Positions 1 through 7,533 are shown, numbered from the stretch's first letter. The stretch: 37,592 nt of DNA from Haemophilus parainfluenzae (GCA_018381425.1 JAGZRY010000002.1:1-37592), one strand, 5' to 3'. Notes: generated by a model from the sequence alone, not told the origin. A program made the numbers and translations.

Positions 1-564
1 TAGCATTGCACCTTCATTATTTAATACAAAGATTTTTCCGTCTTTTAATTCCTTTTTCGACCGATCTACAATAATCTCTTCGCCGTCTTTTAGCGTTGGG
101 TACATACTATCGCCACTTACTAAGAACATCGCGCAGTTTTCCGCTTTTAAGCGGCGTGAATCGAGCCAAGCCTTTTCTACTTTGGTGGTTTGGTTAGGTT
201 TATATTCATCATTAAAACCACCGTCACCGGCTGAAATACGCACTTCTCGGCAGTCTTCAATCACTGAAAAGGTTTCGTCATTGCTTGCTATTAAATTAAC
301 TTCAGATTTCTTTGCTTGTGGTTCTACTCCATCCATATTACCCACGCCAAGGGCTAACCATTCAAGGTTTACGCCCGAAGCCTCTGCTGTTTTTATAAGA
401 TTGGTACGAGATGGATCAGCCTCGCCTATTAGCCAGCGATTTAACGATGTTATTGCAATTCCAATGCGTCTAGCAAATTCACTAGTATTGCCTTCAAATT
501 TTTCTTTAAGTATCCATTGAAGTCTAGCGCCAAATTCAGGGTCATTAATCTTTGTTTTACTCAT
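1..564 (-). CDS. Phage repressor, XRE-type HTH plus S24/LexA-like peptidase (3' part outside window)
   Basis: This leftward gene is open from the ATG at 562-564 to the window edge (188 codons, no stop). Residues about 27-50 form a helix-turn-helix with EFARRIGIAITSLNRWL. The C-terminal part contains SGDSMYPTLKDGEEIIVD, the conserved region of LexA/CI-type S24 peptidases, with the catalytic Ser in GDSM. The catalytic Lys would lie beyond the window. Family knowledge: such repressors bind operators as dimers and self-cleave when RecA is activated, so this prophage is probably SOS-inducible. Mu's own c repressor lacks this peptidase domain, so the immunity gene looks exchanged. It is divergent from ner across a 226-bp operator region. 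Confidence 0.88.
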   Translation of the reverse strand, partial: MSKTKINDPEFGARLQWILKEKFEGNTSEFARRIGIAITSLNRWLIGEADPSRTNLIKTAEASGVNLEWLALGVGNMDGVEPQAKKSEVNLIASNDETFSVIEDCREVRISAGDGGFNDEYKPNQTTKVEKAWLDSRRLKAENCAMFLVSGDSMYPTLKDGEEIIVDRSKKELKDGKIFVLNNEGAML

Positions 565-592
565 AAATCCAACCTTTACACTATTCTTTTAC

Positions 593-752
593 CGTAAAAC
601 TTCTACATTCATAACTTTTACTTTTTTTTACAAGAAGAAATCTTCGTAAATGTAAGCTGTAAGTTATTGTTTTTGCTTAAATATTTAACTTAAATAGAAA
701 ATATTTCAAAAAATTTAAGTTTTACGCTTGAAACAATTTAAGTTTTACGCTT
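593..752. promoter_or_regulatory. Operator-like repeats between repressor and ner
   Basis: Two identical 18-bp direct copies, AATTTAAGTTTTACGCTT, lie at 712-729 and 735-752, with starts 23 bp apart, about two helical turns. The core AAGTTTTACG appears again in inverted orientation at 593-602, close to the repressor start. A related CGTAAATGTAAGCT lies around 645. This is the arrangement expected for repressor and/or Ner operators controlling two divergent promoters. The repeats are read directly from the sequence; which protein binds them is inferred. Confidence 0.6.
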
Positions 753-756
753 TAAT
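728..756 (+). promoter_or_regulatory. Candidate early promoter upstream of ner
   Basis: TTGAAA at 728-733 and TTTAAT at 751-756 are separated by 17 bp and point towards ner, whose ATG is at 791. The second operator-like copy (735-752) fills the spacer and the first (712-729) overlaps the -35 box. A bound repressor would therefore occlude RNA polymerase. Inferred from spacing and position only. Confidence 0.5.
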
Positions 757-790
757 ACGCGCACTAGGTACATAAAAGGAGGTGTATTTA

Positions 791-1069
791 ATGAGTGTAT
801 TAGACGACACAAAAAAAACCGCTATATGCGATTGGCATCGTGCGGATATTTTGGCGGCGTTGCGTAAAAACGGGTGGTCTTTGCGTTCTTTGGCTCAAGC
901 CGGAAACGTGAGTTACAACACATTAAAGACTGCACTTGATAAACCTTATCCGAAAATGGAAAGACTTATCGCCAATGCGGTGGGCGTTGCGCCTGAAGAG
1001 ATTTGGGCTGCACGTTCTCGGGAACGAATTGAACGTAACCGAAGACCTGTTTTAACGAATAAGTTTTAA
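791..1069 (+). CDS. ner: Ner-like DNA-binding regulator (Nlp/Ner family)
   Basis: The 92-residue product has the Ner signature: WHRADILAALRKNGWSLRSL, then a helix-turn-helix region (AQAGNVSYNTLKTALDKP) and a tail with ANAVGVAPEEIWAAR. In Mu, Ner is the first early gene and turns down both the early and the repressor promoters during lytic growth. The ATG at 791 is preferred over an in-frame GTG at 782, because the strong ribosome-binding site AAGGAGG (777-783) overlaps that GTG and is correctly spaced for 791. It sits directly downstream of the operator region and is the first gene of the rightward early operon. The stop is followed by TTAAA motifs 10 bp apart. Confidence 0.88.
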   Translation: MSVLDDTKKTAICDWHRADILAALRKNGWSLRSLAQAGNVSYNTLKTALDKPYPKMERLIANAVGVAPEEIWAARSRERIERNRRPVLTNKF

Positions 1070-1112
1070 TCTTAAAGGAATTTAAACGTAAAAGAAACTA
1101 AAGGGATCATTT

Positions 1113-3143
1113 ATGAGTGAAATTTCTTTAAAAACGCACTATTCGGTAGCGGAATTATTGAAACTTAAACTTTCAAGCTTACCGCAAGCGCACAAAAATG
1201 TTTTAGATAAAGCTAAACGTGAAAATTGGGAATCCCGCAAGCGCGTTGGTAAAGGTGGTGGTGTGGAATATGCCGTAATGTCCATGCCAGAGGCTATTCA
1301 AACTGAAATCATCATTAAACAACAAAAAAGTGCGGTCAATTCCCTCCCCGTCCTCGCCGAGCCTGCTAAACCAGTAGAACCTTCGGCTGAAGCTCAGATG
1401 TTGTGGGCTGCTTATGAGCAAGGCACGACAAAAGCGCAAAACGAGGCAAAGTGGAAACTGGGTACGATGTTCGCGGTAGCGGAATTAACGAATACCGGCA
1501 TGAACATTATGACCGCGTTGGAATTGGTGTGTGGCAAATATAACCGCGAATGCGAGGCAAAAGGCGAAAAGCCGGTCTCAGTTGGCTCGCTTAAACGGTG
1601 GTGGTATGCCATCAAAGATGAAGACCGCAGTCTTTGGTTGCCACTCTTAATGAGTGAGCGTGGCAAAAACGGCAAAAGCCGTGAGGCGGAATTTAGCGAG
1701 GAAGCCTGGGCATTTTTCAAAGCGGATTATTTCCGCAATGAACGCCCGCAGTTGGGCTCTTGCTATGAACGCTTAAAACGCGCGGCACAGGTGAACGGTT
1801 GGGTGATTCCGAGCCTTTCAAGCATTAAACGCAAGATTGAGCGCGAGATTCCGAAAACCCACCAAGTGTATTTGCGCGAAGGGGAATACGCAGTAAGCCG
1901 TTATTTTCCGTCACTTATCCGCACGATTGCGGATGTGGATGCGATGGAATGGGTGAACGGCGACGGTTACAAACACAACGTGTGGGTGGAATGGCACAAC
2001 GGTCACATTATCCGTCCGAAGACCTGGCTTTGGCAGGATGTGCGTACGCGCAAAATCTTAGCCTATCGCTGTGATGAATCGGAAAACACCAACATGATAC
2101 GTCTTGCGTTGTTGGATGTGGTGAGCAAGTACGGCATACCGAAACACTTAACCATAGACAATACCAAAGCCGCAGCGAACAAGAAAATGACTGGTGGGGT
2201 GAAAAATCGTTACCGCTTTAAAGTGAGTCCAGACGAAGTGCAAGGGATTATTCCAGCGCTCGGCATCCAACTGCACTGGACAACGGTGCGCTACGGTCGC
2301 GGACGTGGGCAAGCTAAGCCGATTGAGCGTGCATTTTCACACGGTGGCTTAGGTGAATTAGTGGATAAACACCCACTACTTGCCGGATACCACGCGGGGG
2401 ATAACGCGCTGGATAAGCCCGACAACTACCAAGGCAATAAAGCCGGGGTGGATTATGAAAGTTTTATCTTAGCCCTTGAAGAAGGCATTCAGATGTTTAA
2501 CGAACGCCTGAATCGTGAAACGGAAATTTGCCGAGGTGAGTTGAGTTTTGAACAAGCCTTTGAGCGCGATTTTGCCTTAGTGGAAAAACGCCTGGCAACA
2601 CCGGAGCAGTTGCGTTATCTGCTCACATTACACGAAGAAGTAACCTTGAAAGCCAACGGCACCTTTGAATTGAAATGCGGTGGTGAAAGACAAGGCCTAC
2701 GCAACCGGTATGAGGCTTATGACTTGATTGGCACGAACCACAAACGTGTGGTGGTGCGCTATGACCCGAATCGCTTACACGACAGAGTGTGGGTGTATAG
2801 CCAAGACGGCGCGTATTTAGCCGAAGCCGAATGCACACGCCCTGCCGCCTTTGGCGACACGCAATCGGCGCAAGACCATTCCCGCAAAGAACGTGAATTT
2901 GTACGCCACACCAAAAAAGCAGCACAAGCTGCACAGGAAATGGAAGTACAAGAAGTGGCGGAATGCATGCCAGAGGTGGAATTTGATGATACCCCAAGCG
3001 TGCCGCAAGTGTGGGAAGTGGTACACCAAGAAGGCAATGCGATGCGTAAGCAGGAAGTATTGTTGGAAGATGAAAAAGTCAGCACCTTCCATCAAGGTTT
3101 AGACAATTACTTAGCCATGGCTAAGAAAGCAAAAGGGCTTTAA
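1113..3143 (+). CDS. muA: MuA-type DDE transposase
   Basis: The 676-residue length is close to that of Mu A (663). The N-terminal about 60 residues form a Mu-type DNA-binding domain (HYSVAELLKLKLSSLP followed by WESRKRVGKGGGVEYAV). The catalytic core has Asp284 in WVNGDGYKHN, Asp349 in HLTIDNTKAA and Glu405 in KPIERAF. The spacings of 65 and 56 residues closely match the Mu DDE triad. A beta-barrel-like region and a charged C-terminal tail follow. The enzyme binds both prophage ends, nicks the 3' ends and joins them to target DNA chosen by MuB. It is preceded by AAAGGGATC as a ribosome-binding site. A Haemophilus uptake core lies inside the gene at 1328-1336. The frame is open and all catalytic residues are present, so it looks functional. 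Confidence 0.97.
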   Translation: MSEISLKTHYSVAELLKLKLSSLPQAHKNVLDKAKRENWESRKRVGKGGGVEYAVMSMPEAIQTEIIIKQQKSAVNSLPVLAEPAKPVEPSAEAQMLWAAYEQGTTKAQNEAKWKLGTMFAVAELTNTGMNIMTALELVCGKYNRECEAKGEKPVSVGSLKRWWYAIKDEDRSLWLPLLMSERGKNGKSREAEFSEEAWAFFKADYFRNERPQLGSCYERLKRAAQVNGWVIPSLSSIKRKIEREIPKTHQVYLREGEYAVSRYFPSLIRTIADVDAMEWVNGDGYKHNVWVEWHNGHIIRPKTWLWQDVRTRKILAYRCDESENTNMIRLALLDVVSKYGIPKHLTIDNTKAAANKKMTGGVKNRYRFKVSPDEVQGIIPALGIQLHWTTVRYGRGRGQAKPIERAFSHGGLGELVDKHPLLAGYHAGDNALDKPDNYQGNKAGVDYESFILALEEGIQMFNERLNRETEICRGELSFEQAFERDFALVEKRLATPEQLRYLLTLHEEVTLKANGTFELKCGGERQGLRNRYEAYDLIGTNHKRVVVRYDPNRLHDRVWVYSQDGAYLAEAECTRPAAFGDTQSAQDHSRKEREFVRHTKKAAQAAQEMEVQEVAECMPEVEFDDTPSVPQVWEVVHQEGNAMRKQEVLLEDEKVSTFHQGLDNYLAMAKKAKGL

Positions 3144-3178
3144 AACAAGTTTAAAGCCGATTTATAGGAGATTTTAAA

Positions 3179-3484
3179 ATGAAAAAACCAGTATTTATGC
3201 AACTTGAAGCAATCGACCTAGATGCACTTACTGACGCCCGGATAAAAAGATTATTTGTTAAAGGCGTTAAGGGTTGCGAAAGAACTCAGGGTTCTGAAAT
3301 TCATCAAGCCAACTGGGGAGAAATTCCTGAATGGCAAGCTGATAGCTTGTCACAGCTCGCCAGAAAGTTGGAGCTGGCTGAAGAATTGTTGAGCCTTGAA
3401 AAAGATTATCCGTTGATTCTAAAACGGCTTGCAAACTACCGGAACGCGTTAAAGCGCGCCATTCAAAGTAGATTAGAAGACTAA
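3179..3484 (+). CDS. Hypothetical early protein between muA and muB
   Basis: This 101-residue protein has a good ribosome-binding site (ATAGGAG) 9 bases before its ATG, in the spacer after muA. The second half is strongly helical and charged (about residues 55-101, rich in Leu, Glu, Lys and Arg), suggesting a small helical or DNA-associated protein. No family was recognised. Its last 218 bases are overlapped tail to tail by the reverse-strand ORF at 3267-3758, which also has a strong start signal. Either both are real convergent genes or one is read only in part. Position alone suggests an accessory early function. Confidence 0.6.
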   Translation: MKKPVFMQLEAIDLDALTDARIKRLFVKGVKGCERTQGSEIHQANWGEIPEWQADSLSQLARKLELAEELLSLEKDYPLILKRLANYRNALKRAIQSRLED

Positions 3485-3758
3485 ATGTTAAAGCGCGGCT
3501 AAAACCGTATTGACTGGCGATGTTTTTTATAAATTGCTCTATTTTTTCTGGTGTATCCAATAACCAAAAGCGGTTGTTTAGTTCAGAAAATAAGGGTTCT
3601 AACGATGAAAGAGAAAAATCAGTAATGGCAAGAAATGACCGAAGTTGATTCATAGAAGCAGGAGTTAAGTAAGTTCGCATTCTGTCAGTTTGTTTAACGG
3701 CAACTTGATGAACAAGCGATTCAAGCTCTTCATCATCCATTTCTAAAAAATGAAGCAT
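3267..3758 (-). CDS. Hypothetical reverse-strand gene in the transposition operon
   Basis: The 163-residue ORF starts at 3756-3758 behind a near-ideal ribosome-binding site (CGGAGG, 7 bases upstream on the minus strand). It is the only good coding explanation for the 300-bp stretch between 3485 and 3790. The N-terminal half is acidic and helical (starting MLHFLEMDDEELESLVHQ); the rest is rich in Phe, Leu and Ser. The C-terminal half overlaps the plus-strand gene at 3179-3484, so the true extent is uncertain. A weak promoter match (TTGTTT, 18 bp, CATAAT) lies in the start of muB. No family was recognised. Opposed orientation inside an early operon is typical of a moron expressed in the lysogen, but that function is inference. 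Confidence 0.5.
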   Translation of the reverse strand: MLHFLEMDDEELESLVHQVAVKQTDRMRTYLTPASMNQLRSFLAITDFSLSSLEPLFSELNNRFWLLDTPEKIEQFIKNIASQYGFSRALTFSLLIYFEWRALTRSGSLQAVLESTDNLFQGSTILQPAPTFWRAVTSYQLAIQEFLPSWLDEFQNPEFFRNP

Positions 3759-3789
3759 AAAACCTCCGAATGATTAAGGAAAAAACATT

Positions 3790-4707
3790 ATGACACTAAT
3801 TAACCAAATCAAACAACTCTTAGACAACCAAACCTACACCCAGCGCGAGATTGCCGCACAATCAGGCGTGAATCCTGGGGCATTAAGTGCGTATTTAAAA
3901 GGCACTTATGCTGGCAATGTAGAAAAGGTTGAATACGCATTAAACAACTGGCTTGCCACCCGTGAAAAGAAAGAAAAAGTGTTTGTAGAAGCACCGCACT
4001 TTATTGAGATTCCGACAGCTGGCAAGGTGTTTTTCTCCCTTGATGCAGCACGAATTTGTAAAACCATTGTGCCTATCTATGGCGCAAGCGGTGTGGGTAA
4101 AACCAAGGCTGCAGACGAATACAAAAAACGTAATCAAAACGTGTGGATGATTACCATTAGCCCAAGCCGTGCAAGTCTTAGCGCATTTTTATATGAACTT
4201 GCTTTAGAACTTGGAATTAAAGACGCACCACGTCGCAAAGATACATTAAGCCGTTTGATTAGCGACAGACTAAAAGGTACGGACGGCTTAGTGATTGTCG
4301 ATGAAAGCGATCACCTGACCTATGACGCTATTGAAGAATTGCGTTACTTACAAGAAAAAGCCGATGTGGGTTTTGCCTTAATCGGTAACGATAAGGTTTA
4401 TACCAAAATGCAAGGTGGAGTGAACCAGGCTCACGAATACGCCAGACTTTGGACGAGATTGGGAAGACGAGAACAGCTTAAATCTAGCACAAAAGGCGAT
4501 ATTAAAGCCATCGCGCAAGCCTGGGGGCTTGATATAGCCGACAAGGATTTAATGACCGTCCTTTATGACATCGGTGGCAAGGCGGGCGGCTTACGCGCTT
4601 TAACTCAATATTTACGCCTAGCCGGCATGACAGCGAAAGGACAAGGCACTGTCATCACACTAGACCTCATTTTAACCGCCCAAGCACAAATGATAGGAGC
4701 GAACTAA
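3790..4707 (+). CDS. muB: MuB-type AAA+ transposition target protein
   Basis: This 305-residue protein has an N-terminal helix-turn-helix (about residues 16-45, YTQREIAAQSGVNPGALSAY), a Walker A motif GASGVGKT at 98-105 and a Walker B motif LVIVDESD around 167-174, followed by an AAA+ lid and C-terminal helical domain. Mu B binds DNA non-specifically as an ATP-dependent filament, selects target DNA, stimulates MuA and gives target immunity. Its stop overlaps the next start (TAATG at 4705-4709), so it is co-translated with its neighbour. It is separated from muA by an unusual 640-bp stretch carrying convergent small genes. Confidence 0.95.
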   Translation: MTLINQIKQLLDNQTYTQREIAAQSGVNPGALSAYLKGTYAGNVEKVEYALNNWLATREKKEKVFVEAPHFIEIPTAGKVFFSLDAARICKTIVPIYGASGVGKTKAADEYKKRNQNVWMITISPSRASLSAFLYELALELGIKDAPRRKDTLSRLISDRLKGTDGLVIVDESDHLTYDAIEELRYLQEKADVGFALIGNDKVYTKMQGGVNQAHEYARLWTRLGRREQLKSSTKGDIKAIAQAWGLDIADKDLMTVLYDIGGKAGGLRALTQYLRLAGMTAKGQGTVITLDLILTAQAQMIGAN

Positions 4708-5033
4708 TGACAAGCATTACAAAAAACAACACCTTGCGCGAGCAAACTAAACCACATCCAGTGTTTGGCGGCTGCAACAAAATCGCCCTAGGTTACTTAT
4801 CACAAACGCAAAAATGCGTGTTTGAGTTAAACAAAATGGGCTTGCATGTATTAAGCATTGAGTTTGACAAAATCAAACCGCGCGTACGCATTGAACCGAA
4901 CGCATTAACGAAGAAATTTGAAAAAACAGGCCAGGCGCTTGCGTATATCCAAGGCAACGACGGCGTGCATTTTGCCGAATATCAAATGATGGTCGAAGGC
5001 ATCAAGGTAATTTGGCGCAGTTATTTACACTAA
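4707..5033 (+). CDS. Hypothetical protein, early operon
   Basis: This 108-residue protein is translationally coupled to muB by a TAATG overlap. It is mixed alpha/beta and basic, with no transmembrane segment and no motif I can assign. The N-terminal part (HPVFGGCNKIALGYL) is followed by an apparent beta-strand-rich region (LHVLSIEFDKIKPRVRIEP). Its fixed place between muB and gam suggests a conserved early phage protein; its function is unknown. Confidence 0.75.
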   Translation: MTSITKNNTLREQTKPHPVFGGCNKIALGYLSQTQKCVFELNKMGLHVLSIEFDKIKPRVRIEPNALTKKFEKTGQALAYIQGNDGVHFAEYQMMVEGIKVIWRSYLH

Positions 5034-5049
5034 AAACAAGGAGGAAAAA

Positions 5050-5571
5050 ATGGCAAAAAAACCAACCCGAATTAAAACCGACACCTTTGCAGTGCGTTAT
5101 CAAACGCGCGATGAAGTGGAAGTGGCAATTAAAGAGATCGGCGATTTAAACCGCGAATTAGAACGCCTAGCGATTGAACAAAACGACCGCTTGGCTGCAA
5201 TCACCGAAGAATACGCGCCTTTAATGAACGCAATCAAAGAAAAGCTCGCGCCAAAACAAGATGCGGTGCAAGCCTGGTGTGAAAGCCGCCGCGATGAATT
5301 GACATTAAATGGCAAAACCAAAACAGGCACTTTCAATACCGGTGAAGTGCAATGGCGACAACGCCCACCGTCAGTCGGTATTCGCGGCACAGAGAGCGTG
5401 ATTGAAAGTTTGCATACGTTAGGCCTGGTTCGTTTTATTCGCACCAAGGAAGAAATCAACAAAGAGGCCATGTTAAATGAGCCTGAATTAGCCGCAACAG
5501 TGGCGGGTGTAACAATTAAAACCGGCGTGGAAGATTTTGTGATCACCCCTTTTGAACAGGAGGCAAAATAA
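5050..5571 (+). CDS. gam: Gam, host-nuclease inhibitor protein
   Basis: The 173 residues match the Mu Gam family in length and layout. An N-terminal coiled-coil-forming helix (about residues 20-75, EVEVAIKEIGDLNRELERLA) is followed by a compact domain with GEVQWRQRPPSVGIRG and a C-terminal stretch around VTIKTGVEDFVI. Mu Gam is a structural relative of eukaryotic Ku. It binds the ends of linear double-stranded DNA and protects incoming phage DNA from exonucleases such as RecBCD. A strong ribosome-binding site (AAGGAGGAA) precedes the ATG. Its position after muB in the early operon fits Mu. Confidence 0.93.
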   Translation: MAKKPTRIKTDTFAVRYQTRDEVEVAIKEIGDLNRELERLAIEQNDRLAAITEEYAPLMNAIKEKLAPKQDAVQAWCESRRDELTLNGKTKTGTFNTGEVQWRQRPPSVGIRGTESVIESLHTLGLVRFIRTKEEINKEAMLNEPELAATVAGVTIKTGVEDFVITPFEQEAK

Positions 5572-5657
5572 TGCCGGCCTAGGCATTGAACCCGGTGTCC
5601 TATTTGATTATCGGGGTAATTCTAAGCCTAATCGTGGGCTTGTTAGACCAGGAATAA
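5571..5657 (+). pseudogene. Small hydrophobic ORF broken by an in-frame amber codon
   Basis: The ATG at 5571 overlaps the gam stop and is followed by CCG GCC and a TAG at 5580-5582. The same frame then stays open to the TAA at 5655-5657. Read through, it would give a 28-codon peptide with a clear transmembrane-like segment (NPVSYLIIGVILSLIVGLL). The coupled start and coherent hydrophobic segment suggest a former or suppressible small membrane protein. A TTG at 5586 or GTG at 5595 could start a shorter version. The reading is direct; function is unknown. Confidence 0.4.
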
Positions 5658-5663
5658 AACCTA

Positions 5664-5699
5664 TTTAAACGCTCTTTAAACCCTAATTTAAGGGGCGTT
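5664..5699 (+). other. Imperfect hairpin built on TTTAAA motifs
   Basis: AACGCTCTTTAAA (5668-5680) can pair with TTTAAGGGGCGTT (5687-5699) using two G-U pairs, leaving a 6-base loop. There is no following T-run, so it is a weak terminator at best. It may act as a processing or attenuation site between gam and the accessory genes. It contains TTAA cores spaced 11 and 12 bp. Confidence 0.4.
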
Positions 5700-5735
5700 C
5701 ATAATAAGTTTTAACCAACCATAAAAGGAAAAAAA

Positions 5736-5930
5736 ATGGAAAATATCCACAAGTTTAACCGCTTCAAATATTACAGTGAAAAAGCGGCAGAAAGTGAACG
5801 CCAAGGCGACTTACAAGATGCCAAGGAACAATGGGCAATCGCAGAGTTAAATGCGAGCGGCCAAAAAAATAAAGAATGGTGCAAATGGCGTGGCGCATTT
5901 TGTGACCGAGTAATTAGAAAACCTTTCTAG
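5736..5930 (+). CDS. ANR-family-like small regulator
   Basis: This 64-residue protein has the pattern KAAESERQGDLQDAKEQW, then a helix ending in EWCKWRGAFCDRVI. That resembles the small ANR (AggR-negative-regulator-like) proteins found in phages and pathogenicity islands, which bind AraC-type activators or other regulators. A good ribosome-binding site (AAAAGGAAAA) precedes the ATG. It is the first complete gene after gam in a run of small early genes. The family assignment is from memory of sequence character; the regulatory target is unknown. Confidence 0.65.
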   Translation: MENIHKFNRFKYYSEKAAESERQGDLQDAKEQWAIAELNASGQKNKEWCKWRGAFCDRVIRKPF

Positions 5931-5939
5931 GAGGAAATC

Positions 5940-6104
5940 ATGGCGAAATATATAGCACGTTTTTACTGTTTAGTAGAAGCCGTTGTTGAAGCAGAAAGCA
6001 ACGAACAAGTTTTAGACATGTGCGACCTAAATGTGTGCGATGTAAATAAACTACCGCACACCATTACAGAAATTGATGACGTGGTTGAAGTGGAGGAAGT
6101 ATGA
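5940..6104 (+). CDS. Small acidic hypothetical protein
   Basis: This 54-residue ORF starts at an ATG preceded by the strong ribosome-binding site CTAGGAGGAAATC. The product begins MAKYIARFYCLVEAVVEAES and ends in an acidic tail (DDVVEVEEV). Its stop overlaps the next start (GTATGA), giving translational coupling. No family was recognised. The compact pattern resembles small phage proteins with an alternating beta-strand start. Confidence 0.65.
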   Translation: MAKYIARFYCLVEAVVEAESNEQVLDMCDLNVCDVNKLPHTITEIDDVVEVEEV

Positions 6105-6274
6105 CTGAAAATAAATCACAAGTCACCGAGCAACTAGCGCAAATTATGGAGCAAATTGAAGCAGCAAAAGAACAATGGCTGGTTGATGATGAAAAAGGGG
6201 CGTTGTTGCTATTACAGGCAGCAAGCAGAGAGATGAAAAGTGTGGCGTGGCGAATGGCGCCAGTGTTGGGGTGA
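6101..6274 (+). CDS. Small helical hypothetical protein
   Basis: This 57-residue ORF is coupled to its upstream neighbour by an ATGA overlap. The sequence is largely helical with Gln and Glu repeats (QVTEQLAQIMEQIEAAKEQW) and ends WRMAPVLG, with the TGA at 6272-6274 just before the next start. It is probably a small helix-hairpin or coiled-coil protein of the early accessory operon. Function unknown. Confidence 0.6.
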   Translation: MTENKSQVTEQLAQIMEQIEAAKEQWLVDDEKGALLLLQAASREMKSVAWRMAPVLG

Positions 6275-6276
6275 AT

Positions 6277-6975
6277 ATGGAACAAGACAAACTACTCAGA
6301 AAAATAAAAAAACTGTTGGCCTTGAGTAAGTCAACAAACCCACATGAAGCGGCAAGCGCACTAGCAATGGCGCAAAAACTAATGGCGGAGAATCAGCTTA
6401 ATCAGTCACAAGTTGAATTTAGCCAAGCCCATGCTAAGCAGAAAACTGCTATGAAATCTGCCAGATATGTACATATGCTGATCTCTGTGATTACAAAGGC
6501 GTTTGGAGTTGAAAGCTATTTATCTAACACTTATCCGGGCAACGATTACGGCGAAAACAAAATGCATGTTGTATTTTACGGCGCAGAAGAACGACCTGAA
6601 ATCGCGTCTTACTGTTTTGATGTGCTATATCGCCGATTACAAGCAGCACGCAAAGCGTTTTTAGACACCCAAAGCAAACGTCTAAAACGTAGTACGCTGG
6701 TTGCGCGAGGCGATTCATTTTGCGAAGGCTGGGTTGTCGGCGTGAATCAAAACGTAAAACAGTTTGCAATGACACATGAAGAAAAGCAAAAAATGGAAGC
6801 TTACAAAGCAGAAGCGTTTAAAGAAGAGAAATGGAGCGAAACCAAAATACGCGAGAAAGGAAACTCTAAAGACTACGGCTTGGCGCAAAGTGCAGGCTAT
6901 AAACAAGGCAAAGAAGTTACACTGAATCACGGTGTGAATGGGAAAGAAACGGTTAAGTTGGAAGTGAAAAAATGA
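6277..6975 (+). CDS. DUF2786 domain-containing phage protein
   Basis: The 232-residue protein opens with a DUF2786-like motif: KLLRKIKKLLALSKSTNPHE followed by AASALAMAQKLMAEN. The remainder is basic and contains ARGDSFCEGWVVGV and a Lys/Glu-rich C-terminus. The ATG at 6277 is preferred to an in-frame GTG at 6247, because the 6247 start would lie inside the previous gene and the DUF2786 helix begins right after residue 1. DUF2786 proteins are frequent in phages and have no defined activity. The stop overlaps the next start (AAATGAG). Confidence 0.8.
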   Translation: MEQDKLLRKIKKLLALSKSTNPHEAASALAMAQKLMAENQLNQSQVEFSQAHAKQKTAMKSARYVHMLISVITKAFGVESYLSNTYPGNDYGENKMHVVFYGAEERPEIASYCFDVLYRRLQAARKAFLDTQSKRLKRSTLVARGDSFCEGWVVGVNQNVKQFAMTHEEKQKMEAYKAEAFKEEKWSETKIREKGNSKDYGLAQSAGYKQGKEVTLNHGVNGKETVKLEVKK

Positions 6976-7205
6976 GCGAAAACAATGGATGGATTAAGTG
7001 TTCTGACGAATTACCAGCAATATTTGATCATGATGGTTCAGAAAGAAGCAATATTGTTATTTGTTTCGGTCGAGAAGAAGATGTAGATAAAAGGTCTACA
7101 TATTTCTTCGCCTATATGATAAAGGGAAATCGTTTTTATGGCTTTAATGGCGAATGTGCACATGTTACCCACTGGCAACCATTGCCACAACCACCTATCG
7201 ACTAA
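6972..7205 (+). CDS. DUF551-like small phage protein
   Basis: The 77-residue product shows the DUF551 pattern: an N-terminal GWIKCSDELPAIFD, a central stretch of strands with FFAYMIKGNRFYGF, and a C-terminal VTHWQPLPQPP. This family is widespread in phage accessory regions; its role is unknown. It overlaps the DUF2786 gene by 4 bases and is probably in the same early transcript. Confidence 0.85.
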   Translation: MSENNGWIKCSDELPAIFDHDGSERSNIVICFGREEDVDKRSTYFFAYMIKGNRFYGFNGECAHVTHWQPLPQPPID

Positions 7206-7214
7206 GGATAAAAT

Positions 7215-7511
7215 ATGAAATATCAATGGGAATATATCGTTTTTGGTAGCAAAGAACCAACAGTCAAAGATATAGAGGCGAAGATAAAAGAAAGTGAAAG
7301 TGAAGAGTATGAAAGCGATCACGATTGTGTTGATAGCCTTGTTGAGCAAATTGTTGAAGAAAATTATTGTGATTGGGAGCTGGAGGAAGATGAAAATATT
7401 TATATATCAATCTACCCGAAAGGGAAGCCAGAAGAACAAGAGTTATTTGATGTGCATCTTAGTTTGGTTATCCAGACTATCGCATATCATGAGTGGTCAG
7501 GGTTAGATTGA
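7215..7511 (+). CDS. Acidic hypothetical protein
   Basis: This 98-residue protein is very acidic, with a Glu/Asp-rich centre around residues 22-60 (for example EYESDHDCVDSLVEQIVEEN). It follows the DUF551 gene by 9 bases behind an AAGGATAAA ribosome-binding site. Strongly acidic small phage proteins are often DNA mimics that inhibit restriction or other DNA-binding systems. That is only a suggestion here, as no family was recognised. A dispersed repeat follows it. Confidence 0.65.
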   Translation: MKYQWEYIVFGSKEPTVKDIEAKIKESESEEYESDHDCVDSLVEQIVEENYCDWELEEDENIYISIYPKGKPEEQELFDVHLSLVIQTIAYHEWSGLD

Positions 7512-7533
7512 TAAAACCCATTTACAGCCCATT

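Noticed and set aside
782..790. GTG start for ner
   Set aside because: The ribosome-binding site overlaps this codon and is spaced correctly only for the ATG at 791.
2623..3102. Several overlapping ORFs on both strands within the muA 3' end
   Set aside because: They lie in other frames of a clear transposase and lack ribosome-binding sites or family features.
5100..5546. Long minus-strand ORF opposite gam
   Set aside because: It mirrors gam codon structure and has a Ser/Arg-rich composition typical of antisense frames.
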